Below are positions 1 through 10,238 of a stretch of 52,272 nucleotides of DNA, piece after piece (within the stretch, counting starts at the first letter, position 1; every line of letters begins with the position of its first letter). The notes under the pieces are model-generated. The model was given only the letters and a program-made list of their open reading frames with translations, ran no database searches and was not told where the DNA came from. Both the position numbers and the translations under genes were made by a program. The DNA comes from CAWHPS01 sp963831235 (GTDB lineage: Bacteria; Fibrobacterota; OXYB2-FULL-49-7; JAEUSG01). The DNA lies in NCBI GenBank assembly GCA_963831235.1, contig CAWHPS010000004.1, positions 1 to 52,272 on the forward strand, given 5' to 3'.

Positions 1-424
1 ACACTACGGGTTCTTTCTGAAGTGGCATGCAGACACACCAATCCCATCACTGCGCTTTCGGCGCCACTTTAGAAAGAACGTGTTGAACGAATCCGAGTGG
101 GGTTCAGCCGTTACATGGTCTATGTGTTTTGCTTTGTGGTTTTTCCCCTGGAACACCAGAATTGAAGGATACGAACTGAAGAAAATCAGCATTGTTTAAA
201 CGAAAACCGATGTAACGCGCTTTTTCTGAATCACCAAACATCATGCATCCCTTTCATTTCATCTTAAACGGGCAAGGCAAAGCCCATGCGCCTTACACGA
301 GACGCAAAAAAACGGCCCATTCACCAGCCCAAACGAATCAACGCTGTCTAATTCCGCAATTCAACACTTTCTTCCATCAGACTCCGCGTTCTTTTCCGTT
401 TTGGAATTTCCCTGACCTCCACCA
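1..424. other. Non-coding left edge, probably downstream end of an IS91-type element
   Basis: No convincing gene is visible. The short open frames here lack ribosome sites and have no recognisable protein character. The main structure is an imperfect inverted repeat: a 17-base arm at 10-26 pairs with 63-79 at 16 of 17 positions, with a 36-base loop. The stretch lies just past the 3' end of the IS91-family transposase on the minus strand. IS91-type origin ends lie on that side and carry subterminal palindromes, so it may contain the element's terminus. The exact boundary cannot be seen. Confidence 0.35.
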
Positions 425-1573
425 TCAGCCCTTTGCCGCAAAACGGACAAATCCTGGGTCTTTGCCGGTGAGCGCTTGAATGACCTCATGCCATTCTTTC
501 TTTTCCTTTTTCTCTTTTTCACCAACAGTCTCCGGCTTCACCGTTTTTCCAGTCTGCTCTGCCAGTAATTTTCTGCATTGTTCCAGCATCTTGGCTTTGC
601 ACCGATTGCCGAGAATTCCATAATGGCGGATGCGCATAAATCCATGCGGCACGACATGCAGAAGAAAACGCCGGATAAATTCAGCGATGGGAAGGGTCAT
701 GACCTTGTTTTTGCTGTGGTCGGCATAATCCTTCCATAGAAAAGAGACCTTTCCGTCCTGAATGGACAGGATACGGTTGTTGGAGATGGCAATGCGATGG
801 GTGTAGTGGCCCAGATACCGAACCACCGCCTGCGGACTGGCAAAAGGCTCTTTAACGTAGACGACCCATTTCTTTTTGTAGAGATCGTCAACCAGCGCCT
901 TGAATTTGCCTGGCGCTTCATATTCCGCAAGCGAACCGTGAAATTCAATGGTTTTATCCTTAATGCCGGATTTGAAGGCGTCCATGAATTTACCTCTGAA
1001 CAGCGCTGCCATTACGCGCACTGGAAACAGAAACTTGCCACGACAGCCTTTCCATTTGCCGTCTTCGTCTATGCCTCCGCCGGGAATGATACAGTGAATA
1101 TGCGGATGATCCATCAGGTTTTGTCCCCAGGAGTGCAGGATAAGAATGAATCCAGTGCGCGCTCCCAAACATTTACTGTCCGCGGACAATGCTGTTAACG
1201 TTTCTTTGACCATATTAAACAGCAGGGAATAGCAGGCCTTCTTATTACGCAGAAAGAACGGGTTGAGTTCACACGGTAACGTGAACACGGCATGGAAATA
1301 CGGCACGGGCAGAAGCTCCTCTATTCGCTGATTCACCCATTTGACACGGGCCAGTGTCTGGCACAGAGGGCAGTGGCGGTTGCAGCAGGAGTTATACCGG
1401 ATTCTTTCCTTTTCACACTCGTCACATTGATCAACATGGCCACCGAGCTCTTCTGTCCGGCAAGCCATAACATCATGGGCGACTTTGTAATAATCATCCG
1501 GCAACGCCCCTGATGATTTCACATAATCCTCAAATCCTATGCGGAATATCTCCGCAACGTCAGGTTTACTCAT
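425..1573 (-). CDS. IS91-family transposase (HUH, Y2 type)
   Basis: This 382-residue protein is a rolling-circle type transposase that nicks and joins single DNA strands at the element ends. Near the N-terminus, at about residues 41-71, there is a zinc-binding region (CDEC, then CNRHCPLC). The metal-binding HUH motif appears as HPHIHC at about residue 157. The tyrosine pair is YLGHY at about residue 254, as expected for the Y2 group. The length matches compact IS91-family enzymes. The start is supported by AGGAGG a few bases upstream. Its start codon lies 30 bases after the restored stop of the upstream tyrosine recombinase, so the two probably form one transcription unit. The lysine-rich C-terminal tail is ordinary for the family. 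The reading frame appears intact. Confidence 0.9.
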   Translation of the reverse strand: MSKPDVAEIFRIGFEDYVKSSGALPDDYYKVAHDVMACRTEELGGHVDQCDECEKERIRYNSCCNRHCPLCQTLARVKWVNQRIEELLPVPYFHAVFTLPCELNPFFLRNKKACYSLLFNMVKETLTALSADSKCLGARTGFILILHSWGQNLMDHPHIHCIIPGGGIDEDGKWKGCRGKFLFPVRVMAALFRGKFMDAFKSGIKDKTIEFHGSLAEYEAPGKFKALVDDLYKKKWVVYVKEPFASPQAVVRYLGHYTHRIAISNNRILSIQDGKVSFLWKDYADHSKNKVMTLPIAEFIRRFLLHVVPHGFMRIRHYGILGNRCKAKMLEQCRKLLAEQTGKTVKPETVGEKEKKEKKEWHEVIQALTGKDPGFVRFAAKG

Positions 1574-1603
1574 GACGGCCTCCTGTTCTCCGGCTTCTTT
1601 TCG

Positions 1604-2424
1604 TCAAACGGACTGCCGATGGAGTTTAAGAGTTGGAACGCTGACGTGGGTATACCGGACGGTGGAGCGGATGGTGGTGTGGCCCATAAAAACCTGAATT
1701 CCCTGAAGGGGCTTACCGGACTCCAGCATATGCGTGGCAAATGAATGGCGGAGAATATGCGGAGTAACATTCTTTTTGATTCCAGCCACCTGGCCGCAAC
1801 TTGGACAATCCGCTGGATATGGCGCTTGTCCAGCGGCCGGGTATGCCGGTTGTTTTCGAAAAGCCAGTATTTGGGCCTGAACATGCGATAATATTCGCGA
1901 AGCAAAAGGAGGGTCCGTTCAGAAAGCACCGCAAACCGGTCTTTACCGCCTTTTCCGTGAACAATGCGCAAGACCATCCGATGCTTGTCCACATCGGCGA
2001 TTTTTAGCGCTGCGCACTCGGCCAGCCGGATACCGGAAGAATACAGAACGGCGATCACCGCTTTGGTCTTCAGGTCCGTGCAGGAGTTTACCAGCGTCTC
2101 CACCTCTTCTTTGCTCAACACTTTGGGAATTTTGAACGGCTCCTTCATGCGCCCGTAACCATCCATGATGGTGCTGCCAGGCATGAGATGCCGGTAGAAG
2201 CTCCGGAGACTGTAGAACACCTGGTTGATGGTCTTTGGGGTATTGTGCTTGACCTCTTTCAAATGCAGAAGATAGCGGCCGATGTCTTCGTGTGTTAGTT
2301 CCAGCGGTGACCGATTAAAATGCCGGGCGCATAGAGAAACGTTTAAGACATAATCCTTGATGGTGACGTCCGAGAGACCTTTGAGCTTGAGCTTTTCGAT
2401 AAATTGCTGACGAGCCAGAGACAT
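1604..2424 (-). pseudogene. Tyrosine recombinase/integrase of the IS91-type element, frameshifted
   Basis: An N-terminal SAM-like core-binding domain (residues 1-90) is followed by a catalytic domain with the first Arg in SSGIRLAE. In the original frame the C-terminus degenerates after about residue 211. The rest of the catalytic domain is read in another frame at 1604-1789: HILRHSF, then GHTTIRSTVRYTHV, which supplies H-x-x-R, the second His and the nucleophile Tyr. A single missing base near 1791 explains the break. Some IS91-family elements are known to carry an accessory tyrosine recombinase next to the transposase, and this pair fits that arrangement. The start is backed by a strong AGGAGG. 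The break could be decay or a sequencing error. If unbroken, the protein would be about 273 residues. Confidence 0.85.
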
Positions 2425-2432
2425 GAAGACCT

Positions 2433-2466
2433 CCTTTTTGTGGGTTGATGGTAATACACAAAAAGG
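2433..2466 (-). promoter_or_regulatory. Hairpin overlapping the recombinase ribosome binding site
   Basis: A perfect 10-base inverted repeat (CCTTTTTGTG at 2433-2442 and CACAAAAAGG at 2457-2466) lies directly upstream of the recombinase start. In the minus-strand transcript the downstream arm ends inside the AAGGAGG ribosome site, so folding would hide it. Such stems are known in other insertion sequences, where they block translation from read-through transcripts. That role here is inferred from position only. Confidence 0.45.
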
Positions 2467-3140
2467 TTTTCGACAGTTTCCTGATTATGCGATAGTCTTA
2501 AACGAAAATTGTCAGGAGAAGCAGCAGTAATTTATATTGACTATATGATTATGGCTTCCGCGAAGCGGATTAGTGCAACAAGCACAAGGCCGGTTCGTTC
2601 AACAAAAACAAATATAATTATGGATTCTTTTGTTTCACTCACCCAAATTGCAACCCTGTCCATCCGGCGGCACAGCCTTCGTTCGCGTCGCCATTTTCGC
2701 GGGATGCCGGCGCTCACTACGGCTGTGTCCCACGGCACTGTCACATCCAGGCACACAAATCAGGCTCATCGTGCGGTGGCCGTGGCCGTCAGGTAGTGTC
2801 AAAACTTCGGCATGGCACAAAGACAGCCACGCTAGAAGTGCGCGACAAAAGAAGAGATTATTGAAACCAGGTAAATACAAAATACCTGAATTCCACCATG
2901 TTTTTATACACCACACAGGATAATTATCAGACTTTACCTATGAAAACGAGGAATAAAAACACCTTTTTTGTTTCTGAAACGTAGTGTATATATTAAACAC
3001 TATGCTATCGTACGAAGTCAATGCAATGTTTCCATTTTTCATAGGGAAAAAGCTCATATGTTATTGTAGTGTATAAAAGTTAGGTGGAGGTCAGGAAAAT
3101 AGCATGTTAAATTTATTTGGCCAATCAAAAAGGAGAAAGA
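2467..3140. other. Intergenic stretch with a GC-rich patch, no gene recognised
   Basis: No gene can be supported. About 2640-2850 is clearly richer in G and C than the AT-rich flanks and is open in more than one frame on both strands. None of these translations looks like a known protein, and none has a ribosome site. It may be the remnant of an element end or a non-coding element. The last 15 bases contain the AGGAG ribosome site of the following beta-helix gene. Confidence 0.4.
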
Positions 3141-4149
3141 ATGAAAATTCTAATTTTATTATTCATAATGCCTTTACTTGATTACGGCCCGGCATTTACC
3201 GCCACCTATTATGTGGCCACCGATGGAGATGACGACCACACAACAGTATAGGCACTAAATGCGGCTACCCCATGGCAAACCATACAAAGAGCAGCGGACA
3301 ACGTTCTTGCCGGAGATACGGTAATTGTCAAGGACGGGGTCTATCTCTCCACCAACACAACATCGGCCATCGTGGATTTTAGAAAGTCCGGCACAGCGGC
3401 GGCGTGGATTACGTTCAAAGCAGAAAACAAATGGGGGGCAGTTTTTGACGGACAAAATAATACCACGACTTACGGTTGTGTGTTTGAACCCAATGTTTCG
3501 TATGTGCAGGTACAAGATTTTGAATTTATGGGAATGAACAAGATGGCTTTTGGTCTTTGGAACAACAGTAACATAAGAATTACAGGTAACAAAATACATG
3601 ATATCGGAAGGATGTGTACCGATACTGAACTTGGTCTGGTCGGCATATATTTAAACTCATCGAGTGATATAACTATAGAAAGAAATCTCATATATCACCT
3701 CGGTTGATTTGCCGCTGGCGAAAATAGTTGCAGCCCGACAACCGGGTATTGGAAAAACCATGATCATGGCATTTATATTGATGGCTCCTCAAATATCGTA
3801 GTAAAGAATAATATATTCTATCAGTTGTCAAGAGGATGGGCTATTCAATTATATAGTTCTGACAATTTGGCATCTTCGAATCTCACGATCATCAACAATA
3901 CATTTTTTGACCAAAATCCCGATCGTACCGGACAATTAGTGCTTTATGGAACAATATCCGGTACTTCATTGATCGCAAACAATATATTTTACAAACCAAA
4001 CAGCTATGCCGTTAACATTCAAACGGGTTTTATTATGTCTGACGTAACAGTCCGAAATAATATAACCGTCAACGGAACTATCGGTCCCTCTGCTAATGGC
4101 ATTGTTTTTTCCGGGAACATGGATAATATTGATCCAAAACTTTCTAGCG

Positions 4150-5690
4150 CATGAACTTAGCGCCCTTCGGGCGGACTTTCAGAGCTCCTCCGTACATTCC
4201 ATGGAGTAATTGTTACACCCCGGACATCCCACTTTTGGCATTTCACCATCCTGATACTCATTGTTGAATTTAGCCATGCCAATCCCGACATCCACGATGG
4301 CCTCGTTGACTTTTATCTCTGTCTTACACAAGGGACAACGATAATTGTATTCCCTCGGCGGAGGGCCGAAGGGTATATAACACCTCTCCCGCTTCAATGA
4401 TTTCTTTTGCTGACGCATCCATTCCTTTCTTGAGCGCTTCCAGCGCATCATAAATGAACCCATGCTTGGGATGCCAAATTCTCCAGAGTTCCATTTTGTT
4501 CCGGCAATGTGGACAAATAAGGGGGTCAACGCCCGTACTCTCCCTGTACCTTTCTCGATAATCTTTTCTCGCAATTATCTGTATACCGTCTTTCACCACA
4601 CCCTTCACCTTAGCCAGCGCTGTTTCAATGATGGCTTTTACTTTCTCAAATGTTCTTGTCGCCTGCACACCAAAATATCTTATCCGCTTGAACCCCTTCG
4701 GCAATACGTGCTGTATCATTCTCCCGATAAAACGATAGACCGGTATTGTCTCCTGCTCCACACGCTTGGTCTTGTGGCTCCGATAATGATAAGTCACCTC
4801 TGCCCCATCATAACGGTCTATCCGCTTTACCGATATCGGAGGACTCACAACATATTTCGCCAAATATTTCGCTAAACTCCGATACCGAGAGGGAACATCG
4901 CCTTTCTGCACGTTGGCGACAAAACCTTCGGGGTACTTTTTATAACAATCATCCACCAATTTGCCTATCTTCTTCTTGCCCAGTTCCCGCTTAAGCATCT
5001 CCAATAAATACCACTGCCATTTCTTGTGTAATACATTGTATGGCAGATATCCTAAATGCTTCCATTCTTTTGTCTCTGTTGTTATCCCGCCACTCGTTCC
5101 GATAATATGCAGATGCGGATTATATTCCCCGTTACGGCTATTCGTCTGCAATACTACGATATATCCCCCGCATAAGGTAAATTTGGCGGTTGCACTAAAA
5201 AAATCATCCAAACAAGATACCCCACAATGAAAAAATGGTCCTAACAATCCGACATTATCAAAGAACGTCTTCCATAATACTTCCGGAACCGTCAAAACAA
5301 TATGTCGGTAAACTACTCCTGGATGCAACATCTCGCTGACTTGGCTCACCCAATTATCCACATAGACTTTCCCGCAACGTAAACACATTGAGCCTTTACA
5401 ACTCATCGATACCACCCTGTGACCCTGGCCACAATCCATACAGAGATATTCGACATACCCCATTTTCTCCGGATTACCACAATCGAGCATCTTTTCTACA
5501 ACGCTGTTGTAATATTCCGTATCGTACATCGGATGTTGATGCTTGAAGCCTGGCCAATGATCCGAGAATATCTGCTTAAATACATTCCAATCTTTCCTTT
5601 CTTTCTCATCCATATCCTAATAATAATTTACTACAACTCCTATTGTCACAATCTGTTAGCCAAGTTTTTTCCCCTAAAAGAAGATGAAAA
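4150..5690 (-). mobile_element. IS91-family insertion inside the beta-helix gene (approximate ends)
   Basis: The beta-helix coding sequence is continuous up to about 4146 and again from about 5705. Everything between belongs to an inserted element of roughly 1.5 kb. The left end holds a compact GC-rich hairpin (CGCCC-TTC-GGGCG, 4161-4173) just beyond the transposase 3' end, where IS91-type origins lie. No terminal inverted repeats or target duplication are evident, which fits the family. The exact joints are uncertain by several bases. Confidence 0.7.
4179..5613 (-). CDS. IS91-family transposase with C-terminal zinc ribbon out of frame
   Basis: The intact frame spans 4324-5613 (429 residues). 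It begins with a zinc-binding domain (CMDCGQGH, then CLRCG), followed by the HUH-type motif NPHLHII at about residue 166 and the paired tyrosines in YLAKY at about residue 240. A CPHC pair lies at about residue 369. In this frame the last 20 or so residues are unlike the rest. A second frame at 4179-4380 instead encodes a convincing zinc ribbon (CPLC, then CPGC). A one-base shift near 4375 would join them into a longer protein ending at 4179. The frame change may be a mutation, an error or a translational shift. The protein is only distantly similar to the other IS91-family transposase in this window, so the two elements are independent. Confidence 0.82.
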
Positions 5691-6191
5691 TTCCTATGCA
5701 TTCAAGTTATGATGCGCATCTTCTCTTTGGAAGCCCTGCTATTAATGCGGGAATAGCAACCTTGGCAACAGATGATTTTGACAGAGTGGTACGTACGGGA
5801 AACCCTGACATTGGCGCTTACGAATATGTTTCAGAAACTTCTGTTACCCCAGCAACTCTAAAGACGCCAATTTTCAAGAACATTTCCTGTTATTCCATAT
5901 ATGACATTAGAGGACAGAAAGTCGTCACAATGAGCAGTACAGAAATAAAGAATAGAAATTTTGTTTTGATTTACAGGTCGGGAGTCTATTTTGTTGTGGA
6001 TGATCAAAGCGGGGGAAGCTTTGTTAAAAAGATTGTTGTGATGAAATAAGGAAACAAGATGATTTCCAATGTTGGATGCGTAAATTTATATTTATTACGA
6101 ATTTCAGAATATAGAAAAACAATAAATTTAATAGTTGTAATAAAGCATTCAATATATTCGTACGTTTCGCTTGAGATATAAGGAGTGTATA

Positions 6192-7715
6192 ATGGCATCG
6201 ACAAAAAAAAGTCCCAAGAGTTCTTCAAAACAACCGCACATAGTTATATTCAACCCTGATCATTACAGGGGTGAAGCCCTGCATCATGCAGGAAACCAGG
6301 CTGCCGTGACACCATACATGGACGCACTTGTTGAAAAGGATGGCGTGTCATTTACAAATGCCTTTTGTCAGAACGGTGTATGCAGTCCAAGCCGTTGCAG
6401 TTTCATGAGCGGATGGTATCCGCATGTCAGGGGACACCGCATAATGCATTTTCTTATGCAGAAAGATGAGCCTGTACTGCTACGGACCCTCAAGGAACAG
6501 GGTTATTTCGTGTTTTGGGGCGGTAAAAATGATCTAATCGCAGATGAAAACGGATTTGAAAAATATTGCGACATCCGGTATTATCCTCCGAAACCAATAA
6601 AGAAATTCGATGAAATGTCACTTGAATGGCGGGGCTGTATCGGTAGCGATAAAATGTTTTCGTTTTATCATGGCAAACTTGAAAAAGACCCGGGCGAGGA
6701 AGTCTATCATGACGGCGACTGGGCAATGGTCCTTGGCACCATTGAGCAGATTAAAAACGCACCCAAAGACAAACCGTTATGCATTTATCTTCCGCTTAAA
6801 TATCCGCATCCTCCATTCATGGTTGAAGAACCCTATTACAGCATGATAGACAAAACAAAACTTCCTCCCCGTATTCCGGCTCCCAAAGACTGGTCAGGCA
6901 AATCCAGCATGCTTCAGGGGGTGTTTAAAAACAATAACCTTGGCGGCTGGACCGAGGATCGTTGGGATGAACTTCGCAGAACGCACCTTGGCATGTGTGC
7001 CCGCCTGGATCATCAGGCAGGACTTGTCATAGAGGCACTTAAAGAAGCAGGCATGTATGATGACACCGCTTTTTTCTTTTTCAGCGACCATGGAATGTAT
7101 GCCGGTGACTTCAGCATAGTTGACATAAATCAAAACACATTTGAGGATTGCCAGACAAGGGTACCATTTATCGTCAAACCTCCTTCATGGTGCAAGGTAA
7201 CACCCGGTACACGCGATTCAATGATTGAGCTGGTTGATTTTACGGCAACAGTATTTGATATGCTGGGCATAGACCCGGGATATACCTCTTTCGGCTGTTC
7301 GCTTATGCCGGTTATCGCAGGGGATAAGATGGAACACAGAGACGCGGTTTTCGCGGAAGGCGGACGTCTGCGTGAAGAGTCCCATTGCAAGGAAATGAAT
7401 TATAAAGCCGGCCATCAGGACCCCACAAACCTGTATTATCCGCGGCTCATTCTTCAGGCCGGCGACGGTCCGGAGCACACAAAAGCCGTAATGTGCAGGA
7501 CAAGGGAATACAAATATGTCTTCCGCCTTTACGAAAAACACGAGCTTTATGATCTTAAAAAAGACCCTTGGGAACATAACAACTGCATTGATGATCCTTT
7601 ATACGCTGATATTTTGCGCAACATGGAACGCCGTATGCTTAAGTTTTTTGTTGAGACCGGAGATGTCGTTCCATATAAAATGAACAAGCGTGAAGTAAAA
7701 AACCCATGGGAATAA
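6192..7715 (+). CDS. Type I sulfatase, Cys-type
   Basis: Arylsulfatase-like hydrolase of 507 residues that would remove sulfate from an organic ester, probably a sulfated polysaccharide or a small sulfate ester. The signature CSPSR begins at Cys64, which in this family is oxidised to formylglycine. Metal-binding residues are visible as the early NPDH and later FFFSDHGMYAGD (about residue 295). ATG 6192 is chosen over an upstream TTG because AGGAG lies 6 bases before it. No signal peptide is visible, so a cytoplasmic location is likely unless another route exists. DUF1634, a TauE/SafE exporter and a sulfatase maturase follow on the same strand, forming a coherent sulfate-ester locus. The C-terminal region with the KKDPWEHNN segment is normal for the family. 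Confidence 0.9.
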   Translation: MASTKKSPKSSSKQPHIVIFNPDHYRGEALHHAGNQAAVTPYMDALVEKDGVSFTNAFCQNGVCSPSRCSFMSGWYPHVRGHRIMHFLMQKDEPVLLRTLKEQGYFVFWGGKNDLIADENGFEKYCDIRYYPPKPIKKFDEMSLEWRGCIGSDKMFSFYHGKLEKDPGEEVYHDGDWAMVLGTIEQIKNAPKDKPLCIYLPLKYPHPPFMVEEPYYSMIDKTKLPPRIPAPKDWSGKSSMLQGVFKNNNLGGWTEDRWDELRRTHLGMCARLDHQAGLVIEALKEAGMYDDTAFFFFSDHGMYAGDFSIVDINQNTFEDCQTRVPFIVKPPSWCKVTPGTRDSMIELVDFTATVFDMLGIDPGYTSFGCSLMPVIAGDKMEHRDAVFAEGGRLREESHCKEMNYKAGHQDPTNLYYPRLILQAGDGPEHTKAVMCRTREYKYVFRLYEKHELYDLKKDPWEHNNCIDDPLYADILRNMERRMLKFFVETGDVVPYKMNKREVKNPWE

Positions 7716-7901
7716 GACTCAACAGGTAATTTCACAACATATTTTTCACCCCTTCCCCACTCTCTTTTGTTGGAGGCTGATGTGAACGAGTATGCAACAT
7801 ATAACACAATCATAAATACTGTCCCATATATTTGTGGCAATGAGTTTCGTTTAATTTTTAAAGATTGAATTTTTAATCCGCAAGCCCTTATTTTATTAAC
7901 A

Positions 7902-8300
7902 ATGAAAGACTCCTCGAATCGTTTGGCGAATGTAATTGAATTATTCGTCCACATCAGCATGGCTATACTTCTCATAACTTTTATCCGATATCTCACTGGG
8001 ACCGGCTTGCAATCCATTCAATCAAGCAAACTCACCATGGCATGGACACTGCCGGCAAGCCAGATACTTTCACTACAGGGGTTGACTCCGGGCTGGAGTT
8101 GGATAACTCACCTTGATAAAAGCGATATCCTCTGTATGGGTGGAGTGGCTATCCTTGCAATTTCAATCATTGTCGGCTATATCGTCATGCTTCCTCCGCT
8201 TTTTATTCCCGGCAAACGCCGCTTTGCATTCATAGTCCTGCTTCAAATAATTGTTCTTCTTTTGGCATTAAGCGGATTTGTTTCCGGCGGTCAAGGATGA
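7902..8300 (+). CDS. DUF1634 family membrane protein
   Basis: A 132-residue membrane protein with about three hydrophobic segments (roughly residues 13-30, 76-98 and 106-127). It resembles the DUF1634 family, whose members are usually encoded beside TauE/SafE permeases, and here its stop overlaps the start of that permease by four bases (ATGA). It is probably an accessory subunit of the exporter, but its biochemical role is unknown. The start ATG at 7902 has no clear ribosome site. Confidence 0.7.
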   Translation: MKDSSNRLANVIELFVHISMAILLITFIRYLTGTGLQSIQSSKLTMAWTLPASQILSLQGLTPGWSWITHLDKSDILCMGGVAILAISIIVGYIVMLPPLFIPGKRRFAFIVLLQIIVLLLALSGFVSGGQG

Positions 8301-9139
8301 GTGTCTACTTTATAACCGCAAGTCTATTTACTCTGGGTTTCGGAATCGGTATTATTGCCACTATGGCCGGAGTTGGCGGAGCCGTACTTTTTGTTCCGAT
8401 AGTCGCATCAATTTTCCCATTCCATATGGATTATATTCGTGGCGCCTCATTAAGCGTGGCGCTGGCAGCCTCACTTTCCAGTGCCCCAACCATGCTACGA
8501 AAAGGGTGTGCCTCTATGGAGTTGGTATTGCCCATGGCCCTGACTTCCTCAATTTTCGCAATTCTTGGCGCACGGATTGGATTGTCTGTTCCGCAGGAAA
8601 CCATCCGCATACTTCTCGGGGTTACAATACTTTTCATCTGTATGGTCATGATCGTGTTCAAGAAATCCGATGAAACCCTGATTGTCGAAGGCGACAGGTT
8701 GTCAAAACTGCTTAAACTTGAAGGTTGTTTTGTGGATGATTCAAACAACACCCGGGTTGAATGGCGGGCCAAACGAACGCTGCATGGTCTGGTTCTGTTT
8801 GGAGGAGTCGGATTCCTTGCCGGATTGTTTGGCCTTGGTGCAGGCTGGGCCAATGTTCCTGTTTTTAATCTTGTGCTCGGTATACCTCTGAAAGCAGCTG
8901 TTGCCTGCAGCATGCTTATCATTTCAGTTTCTGATACAGCGGCCGTGTGGGTTTATCTTAACAAAGGGGCAATCCTTCCAATAGTGGCGATACCATCTAT
9001 CCTCGGGGTCATGCTTGGTTCGCGTGTGGGCGTAAGGCTGTTTACACGCGCAAAGCCGGCGGCAATCAGAATGATCGTTATCCTTTTATTGGCAATAGCT
9101 GGAATATCTAATCTGCTCAAGGGCTTTGGCCTCTGGTAA
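8297..9139 (+). CDS. TauE/SafE family anion exporter
   Basis: A 280-residue permease with about seven or eight hydrophobic segments in two homologous halves. Glycine-rich starts appear in both halves (GIGIIATMAGVGGA at about residue 15 and GVGFLAGLFGLGAGW at about residue 173), as is typical for TauE/SafE. Family members export or import sulfite, sulfoacetate or other sulfur-containing anions. Next to a sulfatase, a role in moving sulfate or sulfite out of the cell is plausible but inferred. It is translationally coupled to the upstream DUF1634 gene, and the maturase gene starts 12 bases downstream. Confidence 0.85.
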   Translation: MSVYFITASLFTLGFGIGIIATMAGVGGAVLFVPIVASIFPFHMDYIRGASLSVALAASLSSAPTMLRKGCASMELVLPMALTSSIFAILGARIGLSVPQETIRILLGVTILFICMVMIVFKKSDETLIVEGDRLSKLLKLEGCFVDDSNNTRVEWRAKRTLHGLVLFGGVGFLAGLFGLGAGWANVPVFNLVLGIPLKAAVACSMLIISVSDTAAVWVYLNKGAILPIVAIPSILGVMLGSRVGVRLFTRAKPAAIRMIVILLLAIAGISNLLKGFGLW

Positions 9140-10238
9140 TTTCCAAATCAATGAAACCTTTTTCACTCCTTGTCAAACCAGCTTCAGCGGATTGTAACCT
9201 ACGCTGCCCCTATTGTTTTTACAGTAAAAAGAGCTGTTTATATCCCAAGATAGCATCACATCGAATGACAACGGAGGTTTTGGAACGAGTGGTGTCGAGT
9301 TTTTTGGCCACGGATCAGCCGCGCTATTTCTTTGCCTGGCAAGGGGGAGAACCGCTCCTGATGGGTCTCAATTTTTTCAGACAAATTACTGAACTACAGG
9401 TAAGGCATGGTCGAAAGGGAATGGTGATTTCCAACGGGCTTCAGACCAACGGGACTCTCATTACAGATGATATTGCCGCTCATCTTAAGGAGTTTTGCTT
9501 TCTGGTTGGAGTGAGCCTGGATGGTCCACGTGAGTTTCATGATGCGTATCGATATGACGGGGCACGCAGGAGATCGCATCGTCAGGTGTTTACGGGAATA
9601 AACACTCTTAGGAAACGGTCCGTGGAATTCAATGTCCTAACCCTTGTTCATAACGGAAATGTTCGTTTTGGCAGGAAAATATTTCGCTATCTTTGTGAAA
9701 AAGATTTCAAATTTCAGCAGTTCATACCTTGCGTGGAGTTTGATGATGATGGCAAACCCCTGCCATATACGATTTCCGGAGAGGAATAGGGTATTTTTTT
9801 ATGTGAAGTTTTTGACGAATGGCTTAAAAAAGGCGTTAAGACAATTTCAATCCGTTTATTCGACTCAATATTGGGACTGATGTCGTCTGGATTGTCCTCA
9901 TCATGCCAGATGGATGATAATTGTTGTCAATATTTTGTCGTGGAGTATAATGGCGATGTGTATCCTTGTGATTTCTTTGTTGAAAATTGCGATTCAGACA
10001 GTGGGGAGAGGTTTTTGCTTTGTGCGGATAGTATAGGTTTCATTAACTGGCAAAAAATTGGTTAGATGAGGTTCCACAATAAACAAGTCATGAACAAATT
10101 GTACAGTCAGGATATGTCAATACATCTGAAAATTCAAACGATCTTACCCGCCAGGAATAAAGTCCGTACTACAACACAGTGTGGATTATCTGGAACGAAT
10201 ATTTGAATAGACATGCGGTTTTCTCATTTGCCGCTGAA

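Larger units (their letters stand above)
3141..6049 (+). pseudogene. Secreted right-handed beta-helix protein, disrupted by two stops and an IS91-type insertion
   Basis: The ATG at 3141 follows AGGAG and a signal peptide (MKILILLFIMPLL...). A parallel beta-helix protein of the pectate-lyase/DUF1565 type follows: repeated N-N-I-x-F/NNTFF rungs, and near the end SPAINAG and GNPDIGAYEY, which typically close such domains. The frame stays constant through in-frame TAG at 3249 and TGA at 3705. It is then cut near 4150 by a transposase-bearing insertion and resumes near 5690 (YDAHLLFGSPAINAG). The C-terminus (YDIRGQKV, SGVYFV, KKIVVMK) resembles a type IX secretion type A sorting domain, so the ancestral product was probably exported to the cell surface. 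The substrate is unknown; polysaccharide lyases and surface adhesins share this fold. Confidence 0.8.

Noticed and set aside
797..1198. Open frame on the plus strand opposite the IS91 transposase
   Set aside because: It lies wholly within a clear transposase on the other strand and has no independent domain or ribosome site.
2509..2923. Several overlapping open frames on both strands in the GC-rich patch
   Set aside because: No ribosome sites and no recognisable proteins. The openness in many frames is explained by composition.
9787..9789. In-frame TAG as pyrrolysine
   Set aside because: No pylT or pylS-like gene is visible here, and the gene is also broken by an insertion, so a nonsense change is simpler.
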